A DNA stretch of 64,000 nt from Candidatus Omnitrophota bacterium (GCA_003451585.1 DMEU01000004.1:32075-96074), one strand, 5' to 3'; counted from the stretch's first letter, positions 45,612 through 55,139 are shown. The notes: generated from the sequence alone by a model not told the origin. Made by a program: numbers and translations.

Positions 45612-46850
45612 ATGCAATTTGTGGCGGATCTTCATATTCATTCTAAATATTCAAGGGCGACGAGCCGCGATATGGATATAGAGCACATAGCGCAATGGGC
45701 TAAGCTCAAAGGTATAGGTTTGATGGGAACTGGCGATTTTACCCACCACCTATGGCTTGAGGAATTAAAGGCCAAGCTTGAGCCTACGGGGCGCGGCCTT
45801 TTTGTGCATAAAGAAGTGTATTTTATATTGTCGGCCGAGATATCGAGCATCTATTCGAAGAATAACCGTACATACCGTATCCATAATCTTATCCTGGCAC
45901 CTTCTTTTAAAACGGTTGACGCCATAAACCGCGCTTTGGGCGCTGTGGGCAACTTGTCCAGCGACGGCAGGCCTATATTGGGCCTGGACGCCTCGGAATT
46001 GGCCCGTATAGTTTTTGACATTGATGAAAATTGTATGTTGATACCCGGCCACATCTGGACCCCGTGGTTTTCCCTGTTCGGCTCTATGTCCGGCTTTGAC
46101 CGTATCGAGGACTGTTTTGAAAGAAGCACCTCGAAAATATTTGCTTTAGAGACCGGTTTATCCAGTGACCCTGCTATGAACTGGAGGCTTAGCGCGCTCG
46201 ACCGTTTCAGCCTGATATCAAACTCGGATTCACATTCACCGTCGAAGATAGGGCGTGAGGCCAATGTATTTGACTGCGATATGGATTATATGGTTATCCG
46301 TGAGGCCTTGCGTGCCAAGGATAAGAAAAAGTTCTTATACACGATCGAGTTCTTTCCGGAAGAAGGGAAATACCATTATGACGGCCACAGGCTCTGCGGG
46401 ATGAGCCTGTCTCCCGAGGAATCAAAAAAACTCGGCAACCGCTGCCCAAAATGCGGGAAGCCGCTTACTATCGGTGTGATGAACAGGGTAATGCAGCTCG
46501 CCGACCGTAAGGAGGGTTTTGTGCCGGAGGGCGCCATACCCTTTAAGTCCCTGGTGCCCTTAGATGAGATCATCGCTGATGTAAAGCAGGTCGGTAAGGC
46601 GTCTTTGACTGTCGAGAAGGAATACAGGCAGATCCTGGCAAGGTTTGGCACGGAATTCGATATTTTGACCAAAGTTCCGCAGGAAGAGATCGACAAGAGC
46701 GTTAATCCTAAAGTAGCCGAGGCGATAGCGCGTGTGCGCGCAGGCCGAGTAAAGGTCGAGCCGGGATATGACGGCGAATATGGCAAGGTCTCAATATTTG
46801 GTGAAGATGAGCATAAGCCGGCCGGCGGAGAGCAGCTCGGCCTATTTTAA
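45612..46850 (+). CDS. Endonuclease Q-like PHP-domain DNA repair nuclease
   Basis: 412 residues. N-terminal PHP domain (VADLHIHSKYSRATSRDM, GTGDFTHHLW, SNSDSHSP) and a C-terminal zinc site CGMSLS...CPKCGKPL, the layout of endonuclease Q. EndoQ nicks 5' of deaminated bases (uracil, hypoxanthine) and abasic sites; it is best known from Thermococcales archaea and scattered bacteria. It lies within the pyrimidine operon, between pyrC and carA. Confidence 0.82.
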   Translation: MQFVADLHIHSKYSRATSRDMDIEHIAQWAKLKGIGLMGTGDFTHHLWLEELKAKLEPTGRGLFVHKEVYFILSAEISSIYSKNNRTYRIHNLILAPSFKTVDAINRALGAVGNLSSDGRPILGLDASELARIVFDIDENCMLIPGHIWTPWFSLFGSMSGFDRIEDCFERSTSKIFALETGLSSDPAMNWRLSALDRFSLISNSDSHSPSKIGREANVFDCDMDYMVIREALRAKDKKKFLYTIEFFPEEGKYHYDGHRLCGMSLSPEESKKLGNRCPKCGKPLTIGVMNRVMQLADRKEGFVPEGAIPFKSLVPLDEIIADVKQVGKASLTVEKEYRQILARFGTEFDILTKVPQEEIDKSVNPKVAEAIARVRAGRVKVEPGYDGEYGKVSIFGEDEHKPAGGEQLGLF

Positions 46851-46867
46851 TATCAAGTATTTGTTTT

Positions 46868-46939
46868 GCGCCTGTAGCGCAACGGATAGCGCACTAGCCT
46901 CCGAAGCTAGTGGTGCAGGTTCGATTCCTGCCAGGCGCA
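46868..46939 (+). tRNA. tRNA-Arg (anticodon CCG)
   Basis: Acceptor GCGCCTG pairs with CAGGCGC. Anticodon arm CTAGC-CTCCGAA-GCTAG gives anticodon CCG. T-arm GCAGG-TTCGATT-CCTGC. No CCA is encoded. Confidence 0.95.
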
Positions 46940-46961
46940 TAAAATTTTCTCTGGAAAAACA

Positions 46962-48143
46962 ATGATAATGAAGACGTGTTTAGCCATCGTAGCGTGTTTA
47001 TTGTGTTTTGCTGCGTGTCCGCTCGCCCATGCCGATGCGGTTTACCTAAAGAACGGCAAGGTCATGCGCGGCAGGATAGTGGAAAAGACCCAGGAGCACA
47101 TCGTCTTAAAGACCGGCGAAGGTGAATATGCCGTAAGGAACACTATCTATCTTGAGGATATAAGCAGGATACAGACAGAACAGGAGTATTCTTCCGAGGC
47201 AAAGTTCATCCCAGCGCAGTTGTTCAGACAGGATTTCAAAAAATTATGGGAACAGGGCGCGCCTTTACCTACTCCTGTTGAGCCGGAAAAAGAAGAATAT
47301 ATAAAACCTATTGAAGAGCCGGGCCAGGATGTAGGGCGGCTTAAGCCCGCAGCTGCCCCGCTGCCTTTCGGGCAGGTAGATGCCAGGGGCGTAGGCACTA
47401 TCTCAGGTTTTGTCAGGCTGCCTGAGGACGAAGAAAAAAGAAAAGGCGATCTCTATATTTATATTATGAAAGAGGCAGGTCCAGGCCGCTTTATCTTGCC
47501 GTCAGGCAATTTTCTTTATCAGGTGATAGGCGGGGATTCGATAACTTCCGTGGTCCTGCCTTACAGGTTTGATAATATAGACGCGGGCACTTATAAAGTT
47601 TTTGCGATCTGGGACACAGCTCTTCCGTTTATAAAGAAAAAGAAGATCCGCGGGTCTGAGATGCTTGTTGGTTTAGGCCTGAAAGGCGATTATATGGGCA
47701 TGCAGTCCGGAGAGGTCTCTATAATAAAAGACAGGCCCGACGGGATAGTAAATATAGAAAGTTTGGTTTATATCTCCAAGGATCAGCCGGGCGCTTTGAT
47801 GCCGCAGGAGGATGAGTATCTCGTCTCAGATATTTATTACAGGAAGATAGCAGCCAAAGACGGCGGGCTTTTCCTGCTCGTAAAAAATCAAGGGGAAGAC
47901 GTAATAGATTCGCTGGAGTTAGACCTTTTTATCAATGATGAGAAGGCCGGAGCCGTCCCAATTGAAATAGGCCCGATACAGGCCCATCAAGAAAAGGAAT
48001 TTGATATTTCCCGTAATTTCGAGGTATACAGGAAACAAAAAGAAAAAGAAGGCTGGGACATAATGGGAAAACTTACGCGTTTCAAGATAGTTTCACGCAA
48101 GAGGGGAGAACTTGAGCTCGAAAAAGCCATTTTTATACTTTAA
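46962..48143 (+). CDS. Exported protein with LSm/SH3-like N-terminal domain, unknown function
   Basis: 393 residues. Signal peptide (AIVACLLCFAACPLAHA). Then DAVYLKNGKVMRGRIVEKT, a small beta-barrel-like domain seen in many exported proteins of unknown role. The middle part GTISGFVRLPEDEEKRKGD...YRFDNIDAGTYKVFAIWD resembles a carboxypeptidase-regulatory-like (Ig-like) domain. The N-terminal domain recurs in the gene at 52626. Both are exported proteins embedded in the pyrimidine operon, with no obvious link to it. ATG at 46962; a second ATG at 46968 is possible. Confidence 0.75.
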   Translation: MIMKTCLAIVACLLCFAACPLAHADAVYLKNGKVMRGRIVEKTQEHIVLKTGEGEYAVRNTIYLEDISRIQTEQEYSSEAKFIPAQLFRQDFKKLWEQGAPLPTPVEPEKEEYIKPIEEPGQDVGRLKPAAAPLPFGQVDARGVGTISGFVRLPEDEEKRKGDLYIYIMKEAGPGRFILPSGNFLYQVIGGDSITSVVLPYRFDNIDAGTYKVFAIWDTALPFIKKKKIRGSEMLVGLGLKGDYMGMQSGEVSIIKDRPDGIVNIESLVYISKDQPGALMPQEDEYLVSDIYYRKIAAKDGGLFLLVKNQGEDVIDSLELDLFINDEKAGAVPIEIGPIQAHQEKEFDISRNFEVYRKQKEKEGWDIMGKLTRFKIVSRKRGELELEKAIFIL

Positions 48144-48190
48144 ATTATGGTAGACTATCAGGGATAATTTTGTATTAAAATCGGAGTGAT

Positions 48191-49288
48191 ATGAAAAAAG
48201 CTATTCTTTTACTTGAAGACGGGTTTATGCTGGAAGGCAATGGGTTCGGCGCTGACGGCGAGGCGCTGGGCGAAGTGGTATTCAATACTTCGATGACAGG
48301 CTACCAGGAGATCTTGACAGACCCTTCCTATAGGGGCCAGATAGTGGCTATGACCTATCCTTTGATCGGCAACTACGGTGTGAACAAGGAAGACGTTGAA
48401 TCCGCCAGGCCGTGGGCAGACGGTTTTATCGTCAAGGAGTGCTCAAGGGTTTATTCAAATTGGCGAGGTACGGATTCCTTGGAAGATTATCTGGAGAAGA
48501 ACAAGATCGTAGCTATTGAGGGCTTAGATACCCGCGCATTGACGCGGCGCCTGCGCCAGCAGGGCGCGATGAGGGGCATCATCTCCACCAAAGATATGGA
48601 TAAAGAAAGCCTCTTAAAGAAGGTTTTAGGTTACCCTGTCATGGCCGGCCGCGACCTTATCAAGGAGGTGGCCTGCAAGGAGCCTTATGATTGGCCTGGC
48701 TCCGCAGGGAAGAAAGAATTTTCCGTAGTATGTTTTGATTACGGAGTAAAGTTCAACAGTTTGAGGCTGCTGGATATTGCAGGCTGCCGTGTCAAGGTGG
48801 TGCCGGCGGTGACAAGCGCAAAAGAAGTCCTGGGCTATAAGCCCGACGGAGTTTTTCTCTCAAACGGCCCTGGAGACCCGGCGGTATTGACCTACGCGAT
48901 AAAAGAGATAAGAGAGCTTTTAGGAAAGGTGCCTATCTTCGGGATATGCCTCGGCCATCAGCTCTTGGGGCACGCCCTGGGCGGCAAGACCTATAAGTTG
49001 AAATTCGGGCATCACGGAGGTAACCATCCGGTCATGGACCTAGAGACGAAGAAGGTCGAGATCACTTCGCAAAATCACGGTTTTTGTGTCGATATGGATT
49101 CTTTTACCGATAAGGATGTTATCCTGACGCACGTGAATCTTTACGATAAGACGACCGAAGGGCTAAGGCATAAAAAACTGCCGTTTTTCTGCGTCCAGTA
49201 TCATCCCGAGGCAGGCCCGGGCCCGCATGATTCCGGGTATTTGTTCGGCAGGTTTATGGATATGATGAGAAAATTTAAGAGGAGATAA
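48191..49288 (+). CDS. carA: Carbamoyl-phosphate synthase small subunit
   Basis: 365 residues. N-terminal VVFNTSMTGYQEILTDPSY; class I glutaminase with GICLGHQLLG carrying the catalytic Cys, and QYHPEAGPGPHDS carrying His/Glu. It supplies ammonia from glutamine to CarB. Eight bases separate it from carB. Confidence 0.97.
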   Translation: MKKAILLLEDGFMLEGNGFGADGEALGEVVFNTSMTGYQEILTDPSYRGQIVAMTYPLIGNYGVNKEDVESARPWADGFIVKECSRVYSNWRGTDSLEDYLEKNKIVAIEGLDTRALTRRLRQQGAMRGIISTKDMDKESLLKKVLGYPVMAGRDLIKEVACKEPYDWPGSAGKKEFSVVCFDYGVKFNSLRLLDIAGCRVKVVPAVTSAKEVLGYKPDGVFLSNGPGDPAVLTYAIKEIRELLGKVPIFGICLGHQLLGHALGGKTYKLKFGHHGGNHPVMDLETKKVEITSQNHGFCVDMDSFTDKDVILTHVNLYDKTTEGLRHKKLPFFCVQYHPEAGPGPHDSGYLFGRFMDMMRKFKRR

Positions 49289-49296
49289 GGGAATAT

Positions 49297-52200
49297 ATGC
49301 CAAAACGCAAAGATATCAAGAAGATCATGATCATAGGTTCCGGGCCTATTATAATCTCTCAGGCCTGTGAGTTTGACTATTCCGGGACGCAGGCGTGCAA
49401 GGCTTTGAGGGAAGAAGGTTATAAGGTCGTCCTGGTCAATTCAAATCCCGCCACCATAATGACAGACCCGCAATTCGCCGACAGCACTTATATCGAGCCG
49501 GTTACGCCGGAAGTGGTTGAAAAAATAATCGCAAAAGAGCGGCCGGACGCGCTTTTGCCTACGCTTGGCGGCCAGACCGGGTTAAATGTAGCCATAGCTG
49601 TGGCAAAAAAAGGAGTTTTAAAGAAGTACGGCGTGGAGATGATAGGGGCTGACCGCAGGACGATAGAGAAGGCCGAGGATAGGGATTTGTTCAAGAAGGC
49701 CATGCAGAAGATAGGCCTGGACCTGCCGTGCAGCATCAACGTCCGTTCCATGAACGAAGCCAAGAAGGCCGTAGCCACCCTTGGGCTGCCTATAGTTATC
49801 CGCCCGAGTTTCACGCTGGGCGGCACAGGCGGCGGTATAGCATTTAATATGCAGGAATTCGAAGACCTGGTCTCGCGCGGCCTGGAATACAGCATGATAC
49901 ATGAGGTACTCTTGGAAGAATCCGTGCTTGGCTGGAAGGAGTTTGAGTTGGAGGTCATGCGCGACAGGAGAGACAACGTCGTCATAATATGTTCTATCGA
50001 GAACTTCGACCCTATGGGCGTACATACCGGAGATTCCATCACAGTAGCCCCTGCGCAGACCTTGACGGATGCCGAATACCAGAATATGCGTGACGCGGCT
50101 ATAAAGGCTATCCGCGAGATAGGCGTTGATACCGGGGGTTGTAACGTGCAGTTCGCAATAAACCCTAAAGACGGGCGCATGGTGATGATAGAGATAAACC
50201 CGCGTGTTTCGCGTTCTTCCGCCCTGGCATCAAAGGCTACGGGGTTTCCAATAGCAAAGATAGCCGCCAAACTCGCCGTCGGATATACTTTAGACGAGAT
50301 ACCCAATGATATAACAAAAGAGACGCCTGCATCTTTTGAGCCTGCGATCGACTATTGCGTCATAAAGATACCGCGCTTTACGTTCGAGAAGTTCCCCGGG
50401 GCAGACCCTACTTTAGGAACATCGATGAAATCCGTGGGAGAGGCCATGGCAATAGGACGCACTTTCAAGGAGGCCTTGCAGAAAGGCCTGCGCTCGCTTG
50501 AAATAAAAAGATTCGGCCTTGATCCCATAATAGGCGAAATAGATTTTGATACGAGTGAGCACCTGATGGAACACTTGGTGAAAAAACTCAGGAGCCCGAA
50601 CGACGCCCGCATTTTTTATATAGGGGATGCTATCCGTTTAGGGGTGTCGCTTGACCAGATACACCAATGGACTTCCATAGACAAGTGGTTCCTGCAGAAT
50701 ATCAAGGAGATAGTGGATTTTGAGGCGGTTTTAAAAAAGGCAGCGGCGGTTTCCGGCGGCCTCAAAGAAAGGCTCCCTAAGAAACTTATGCAGGAAGCCA
50801 AGGAGATGGGATTTTCGGATAAACAGCTCTCCATCTTTTTCGGCGCCTCTGAAGATTCGATCTGTGAGCTCAGAAAAGCCCACGGCGTAGAGACCACATA
50901 CAAACTGGTGGATACCTGCGCCGCCGAATTTGAAGCGCGCACACCTTATTATTACTCGACTTATGAGTCAGAGGATGAATCGCGGCCAAGCGACAACAAG
51001 AAGGTCATGATCTTAGGCGGCGGCCCTAACCGTATAGGCCAGGGCATCGAGTTCGATTATTGCTGCGTCCACGCCTCCTTCGCCTTGAAGGAGCTGGGTT
51101 TTGAGACCATCATGGTAAATTGTAACCCTGAGACCGTATCCACGGATTACGATACATCCGATAAGCTGTATTTTGAGCCGATGACGAAGGAAGATGTTTT
51201 AAACATCATAGATAAGGAAAAACCATGGGGTGTCATAGTGCAGCTCGGCGGCCAGACCCCGCTTAACCTGACACTGGCGCTTAAAAAAGCAGGCGTAAAT
51301 ATCATAGGAACAAGCCCTGAATCCATCGATGCGGCCGAGGACCGTGAAAAGTTCAAGGCGCTTCTGGATAAATTGAAGCTCAGGCAGCCTCCTAATGGCA
51401 CGGCGCGCACTTTTGAAGATGCAAAGAGCGTGGCCAGCCGTATCGGTTACCCGGTGCTCGTCCGGCCGTCATATGTCTTAGGCGGCCGCGCAATGGAGAT
51501 AGTTTATGACGAGGACACGCTGGAGAGGTTTATACTGGAGGCAAGCCGGGTTTCAGGAGAGCACCCGATATTGATAGACAAGTTTTTAGAAGACGCTATA
51601 GAGGTAGATGTCGATATGATAGCCGACGGTGAGACGTTCGTCATCGGCGGCATATTGGAGCATATAGAGGAGGCGGGCATACATTCAGGCGACTCTGCCA
51701 TGGTCTTGCCGCCTTATTCTTTGAGTGAGGAAATAATCAATAAGATACGCGAGGCGACCGCCGCCATGGCACGTGAATTAAAAGTCGTGGGCTTGATGAA
51801 CGTCCAGTACGCGGTGCGCGATAATAAGGTCTATGTACTCGAGGTCAATCCGCGCGCGTCAAGGACCGTGCCGTTCGTCTCAAAGGCTATAGGCGTGCCG
51901 CTCGCAAAGCTCGCAGCGAAAGTCATGGCAGGGCAGAAATTGAAAGACCTCGGGTTTACGAAAGAAAGGGTGCCTGAATACTCCTCCGTCAAGGAGTCGG
52001 TCTTTCCGTTCAATCGTTTTCCGGGGGTTGACATAATGCTGGGCCCGGAGATGAAGTCTACCGGCGAGGTCATGGGCATAGACGATGATTTCGGCAGGGC
52101 TTATATGAAGAGCCAGCTCGCAGCAGGGCAGATATTACCTACAAAGGGCAATGTGTTCGTCTCCGTGCGTGATAAGGATAAGCGTTCTATAGTTTTTATC

Positions 52201-52548
52201 GTAAAAAGGCTCATCGATATGGGATTCGGTGTCATAGCCACGGAAGGCACAGCCCGCGCGTTGAAAAAGAGCGGTATTGGAAAGCTGGAGACGGTCCATA
52301 AGGTCTATGAAGACAGGCCGAATATCCTGGATTTCCTTACAGACGGCAAGATAAGCCTGATAATCAACACGCCTTCAGGCCGCATACCGCGCGAGGATGA
52401 GATAAAGATCCGCTCTACCGCCATTATGCGGTGTGTGCCGTGTATTACTACGATATCCGGGGCACAGGCGTCGGTTAATGCCATAGAGGTGCTTTTGAAA
52501 AAAGATTTAGACGTCAAACCTCTTCAGGCGTATCATAATACAAAATAG
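49297..52548 (+). CDS. carB: Carbamoyl-phosphate synthase large subunit
   Basis: 1083 residues, full length. Two ATP-grasp halves, each with an IGSGPIIISQACEFDYSG / LGGGPNRIGQGIEFDYC type start, and a C-terminal MGS-like allosteric domain (GVIATEGTARALKKSG). The duplicated halves are intact. The TAG stop is the first word of the heptamer array that follows. Confidence 0.98.
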   Translation: MPKRKDIKKIMIIGSGPIIISQACEFDYSGTQACKALREEGYKVVLVNSNPATIMTDPQFADSTYIEPVTPEVVEKIIAKERPDALLPTLGGQTGLNVAIAVAKKGVLKKYGVEMIGADRRTIEKAEDRDLFKKAMQKIGLDLPCSINVRSMNEAKKAVATLGLPIVIRPSFTLGGTGGGIAFNMQEFEDLVSRGLEYSMIHEVLLEESVLGWKEFELEVMRDRRDNVVIICSIENFDPMGVHTGDSITVAPAQTLTDAEYQNMRDAAIKAIREIGVDTGGCNVQFAINPKDGRMVMIEINPRVSRSSALASKATGFPIAKIAAKLAVGYTLDEIPNDITKETPASFEPAIDYCVIKIPRFTFEKFPGADPTLGTSMKSVGEAMAIGRTFKEALQKGLRSLEIKRFGLDPIIGEIDFDTSEHLMEHLVKKLRSPNDARIFYIGDAIRLGVSLDQIHQWTSIDKWFLQNIKEIVDFEAVLKKAAAVSGGLKERLPKKLMQEAKEMGFSDKQLSIFFGASEDSICELRKAHGVETTYKLVDTCAAEFEARTPYYYSTYESEDESRPSDNKKVMILGGGPNRIGQGIEFDYCCVHASFALKELGFETIMVNCNPETVSTDYDTSDKLYFEPMTKEDVLNIIDKEKPWGVIVQLGGQTPLNLTLALKKAGVNIIGTSPESIDAAEDREKFKALLDKLKLRQPPNGTARTFEDAKSVASRIGYPVLVRPSYVLGGRAMEIVYDEDTLERFILEASRVSGEHPILIDKFLEDAIEVDVDMIADGETFVIGGILEHIEEAGIHSGDSAMVLPPYSLSEEIINKIREATAAMARELKVVGLMNVQYAVRDNKVYVLEVNPRASRTVPFVSKAIGVPLAKLAAKVMAGQKLKDLGFTKERVPEYSSVKESVFPFNRFPGVDIMLGPEMKSTGEVMGIDDDFGRAYMKSQLAAGQILPTKGNVFVSVRDKDKRSIVFIVKRLIDMGFGVIATEGTARALKKSGIGKLETVHKVYEDRPNILDFLTDGKISLIINTPSGRIPREDEIKIRSTAIMRCVPCITTISGAQASVNAIEVLLKKDLDVKPLQAYHNTK

Positions 52549-52622
52549 GTGATAGGTGCTAGGTTCTAGGTGCTAGCCCAGGCCTAGAACCTAGCACCTA
52601 GAACCTAGCACCTAGAACCTAG
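52546..52622. repeat. Heptamer word array forming a 24-bp inverted repeat, carB-52626 junction
   Basis: Words TAGGTGA, TAGGTGC, TAGGTTC, TAGGTGC on the left and CTAGAAC, CTAGCAC alternately on the right. The left half can pair perfectly over 24 bases with the right half. The array starts on the carB stop codon and ends 3 bases before the next ATG, filling the whole junction, so no ribosome-binding site remains. Confidence 0.85.
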
Positions 52623-52625
52623 AAT

Positions 52626-53411
52626 ATGAAGCATACAAGCATATTTATAAAGTTAATTTTAGTTTTTTTAAGTGTAACTTTATTTTTTTCACCTGCCTAT
52701 GCCGATAAGATCTATTTAAAGGACGGCAAGAGCTATGAAGGCAAGCTTGTCGGCAGGTCGCAGAGGCGGTATCTGTTTTCCGTTGCCGTAGACGGCGAAT
52801 ATCTCAGGATGAGTTTTTTCCCGGAAGATGTCGAAAAAATAGAGCTTGGTAAAGATACCGTGGAGGAGCAGATACCGTATTTGAAAGAAGTCGGAGATTT
52901 TAGCGTTGATGTTAAAGACGACAGATCAAAGTCGTACCAGATATCTCTTTACAAGGAGGGTCAAAGCGGCCCGGCGGATTATACAAAGTTCTCCGAAAAA
53001 GAGCTCAAAGGGAGCCTTGATAAACAGGAAAACGAGTATTATGCGAAATTTAACGGCATATTGAGCAAGTATGTCGATAAGTCCCAGTTTATCCAGAATC
53101 TTTACCTTAATTTGACTACCGCGACCAGGGATGATTTTACGCGCGCCAGGCAATATATGGATGAATTGTATTTTGAGTTGAATAATATTTTTGTCCCGGA
53201 AGTTTTTAAGAGGTCTCACGCTTCTTATTTGGAATCCGTGAAAGCCGGCTATTTGACGTTCAACGCCCTTTTGAATGGCTTGTTGGACGAAGCGTCAAAA
53301 CAGATAAAGATATCGGAAGACACAAAACAGCGTTCCATGCTTGAGTTCAGGGAGGCGATAATATCGCGCAAGCCGGCCGCTGTAACACCTGCGGCAAAGG
53401 CCGCCCAATAA
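52626..53411 (+). CDS. Exported protein with the same N-terminal domain as 46962
   Basis: 261 residues. Signal peptide (LILVFLSVTLFFSPAYA), then DKIYLKDGKSYEGKLVGRS, matching the small domain of the 46962 protein. The rest is mainly helical (residues ~100-250), with FTRARQYMDELYFELNNIF. No named function recognised. The translation start has no Shine-Dalgarno sequence because the word array abuts it. The stop overlaps pyrK (TAATG). Confidence 0.75.
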   Translation: MKHTSIFIKLILVFLSVTLFFSPAYADKIYLKDGKSYEGKLVGRSQRRYLFSVAVDGEYLRMSFFPEDVEKIELGKDTVEEQIPYLKEVGDFSVDVKDDRSKSYQISLYKEGQSGPADYTKFSEKELKGSLDKQENEYYAKFNGILSKYVDKSQFIQNLYLNLTTATRDDFTRARQYMDELYFELNNIFVPEVFKRSHASYLESVKAGYLTFNALLNGLLDEASKQIKISEDTKQRSMLEFREAIISRKPAAVTPAAKAAQ

Positions 53412-54205
53412 TGAAATGTGAAGTACTCTCCAACGTTTTTTTAAAAGAACGCCGCCTTCTTTTGGACCTGGCTGTCCCGGCCGGTTTTGCGGCCGCGTCT
53501 CCCGGTCAATTCTTGCATATACGGATAGAAGATTCCTGCGACCCGCTCCTGCGCCGTCCATTAAGCATACATGATTATTGTGCTTCTGGAAAAAAGAACG
53601 GTGTAGTCGTGCGCGTCCTTTATGAGGTTGTAGGCAAAGGCACGGCTTTGCTCTCAGAGAAAAAACCGTATTCTGAGATAGACTGCCTGGGGCCTTTAGG
53701 CTCGGGGTTCGATATGGAGAAGATAGCAGGATACAAGAACGTTTACATAATCGCAGGCGGCATGGGGGTGGCTCCATTATTTTTCTTAGTAAGAAAAATA
53801 ATGGAGTGTAAAGTTAAAAGTGTAAAGTGTAAAGTTGCTGTGTTATTAGGGGTGAAGACGAAGAATGATATTTTGCGGGAAAAGGAATTTAAAGACCTGG
53901 GTTGCCAGGTCCATATCGCGACTGAAGACGGCTCCAAAGGCTTTAAGGGCCGTGTAACAGAATTGTTGAAAGAGAAGTTGCAGCCACGATCTATCATCTG
54001 CGCCTGCGGCCCAAAGCCTATGCTCGCCGCGGTTTCCGAGATAGCGCGCAGTAATAATGTGCCGGCGCAGGTCTCTTTGGAAGAATTCATGGGGTGCGGG
54101 CTTGGCGCCTGTCTGGGCTGTGTGATACGCACCACATCGGGTTATAAGCGCATATGCCATGATGGCCCTGTTTTTGACTCTTCTGAGATCATCTGGAAGG
54201 ATTAA
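53411..54205 (+). CDS. pyrK: Dihydroorotate dehydrogenase electron-transfer subunit, with in-frame word-array insertion
   Basis: 264 residues. FAD-binding LRRPLSIHDY, NAD-binding GGMGVAPLFF, and the C-terminal [2Fe-2S] motif GCGLGACLGCVIRT...ICHDGPVF. With PyrD it passes electrons from dihydroorotate to NAD+. Odd: residues ~133-142 (CKVKSVKCKV) are encoded by a heptamer array (53806-53833), and directly before it lies a 35-base palindrome (53772-53806). Both interrupt the region between the NAD-binding motif and VAVLLGVKTKND. The frame stays open. Confidence 0.93.
   Translation: MKCEVLSNVFLKERRLLLDLAVPAGFAAASPGQFLHIRIEDSCDPLLRRPLSIHDYCASGKKNGVVVRVLYEVVGKGTALLSEKKPYSEIDCLGPLGSGFDMEKIAGYKNVYIIAGGMGVAPLFFLVRKIMECKVKSVKCKVAVLLGVKTKNDILREKEFKDLGCQVHIATEDGSKGFKGRVTELLKEKLQPRSIICACGPKPMLAAVSEIARSNNVPAQVSLEEFMGCGLGACLGCVIRTTSGYKRICHDGPVFDSSEIIWKD
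53772..53833 (+). repeat. 35-base palindrome plus heptamer array inside pyrK
   Basis: Arms CTCCATTATTTTTCTTA (53772-53788) and TAAGAAAAATAATGGAG (53790-53806) are exact complements around one G. Immediately after come four 7-nt words: GTGTAAA, GTTAAAA, GTGTAAA, GTGTAAA (53806-53833). The word TAAAGTG is shared with S23 cassette 2 (39911-39917). Confidence 0.85.
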
Positions 54206-54211
54206 TTTGTA

Positions 54212-55129
54212 ATGAAACCAAGACTTGAAGTCAAGATAGCAGGCTTGAAATTAAAGAATCCCGTTATGACGGCTTCGGGCACTTTTGGTTATGGCGACGA
54301 GTTTGCCGATTATGTTGACCCGGCGCGGCTTGGGGCCGTTATCACTAAGACGATCACCCTGCATAGGAGGGAAGGCAATAGGCCTCCTCGTATTTCAGAG
54401 ACCGCCGCAGGCATGCTTAATTCCATAGGCCTGCAAAATAACGGCCTGGATGACTTTATAAAAAATAAACTGGGGGCATATAAGGACCCAAGGATAAAAT
54501 TGATCGTAAGCGTAGGCGGTGAGACGAACGCCGAATATGGCCGTATCGTGCGGGAATTGAGCGTTTTTAAGCAGGTGAGCGCTTTCGAGCTCAATATCTC
54601 CTGTCCTAATATAGAGTATAAGGACAAGATAATCGCCCAGGATGAGAGGTTGACACGCGAGGTTGTCAAGGAGGCAAGGCGCAATACCCGGTTACCTTTG
54701 ATAGTAAAACTATCGCCTAACGTAGACGATATAGCAAAGATAGCCCGCGCCGCGCAGGATGCCGGCGCGGATGCCGTCAGCCTTATAAATACGTTTTTGG
54801 GCATGGCTATCGATGTCAGGACGCGTAAATCCATTTTAGGCAACATTACAGGCGGTTTGAGCGGCCCGGCGATAAAGCCTATAGCCCTTCGCATGGTCTG
54901 GCAGGTGCGAAATTCCATAACCCTGCCGATCATAGGCATGGGCGGTATTATGACGGCCCGCGACGCGTTGGAATTTATTATTGCCGGGGCCTCGTGCGTC
55001 GCGGTGGGAACGGTTAATTTTGTGGACCCGGGCGCAAGCCTTGAGATCATAGCCGGCATTGAGCGGTATTTAGTCGAGCATAAATTTAAAGGCATAAATG
55101 AATTGGTAGGAAGTTTGAATGTAAGTTAA
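54212..55129 (+). CDS. pyrD: Dihydroorotate dehydrogenase, class 1B catalytic subunit
   Basis: 305 residues. MTASGTFGYGDEF near the start, ELNISCPNIEYKD with the active-site Cys, and IIGMGGIMTARDALEF as the FMN phosphate-binding site. Class 1B enzymes work with PyrK and NAD+, suiting an anaerobe. It starts 6 bases after pyrK. Confidence 0.96.
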   Translation: MKPRLEVKIAGLKLKNPVMTASGTFGYGDEFADYVDPARLGAVITKTITLHRREGNRPPRISETAAGMLNSIGLQNNGLDDFIKNKLGAYKDPRIKLIVSVGGETNAEYGRIVRELSVFKQVSAFELNISCPNIEYKDKIIAQDERLTREVVKEARRNTRLPLIVKLSPNVDDIAKIARAAQDAGADAVSLINTFLGMAIDVRTRKSILGNITGGLSGPAIKPIALRMVWQVRNSITLPIIGMGGIMTARDALEFIIAGASCVAVGTVNFVDPGASLEIIAGIERYLVEHKFKGINELVGSLNVS

Positions 55130-55139
55130 GGGGATAAGC

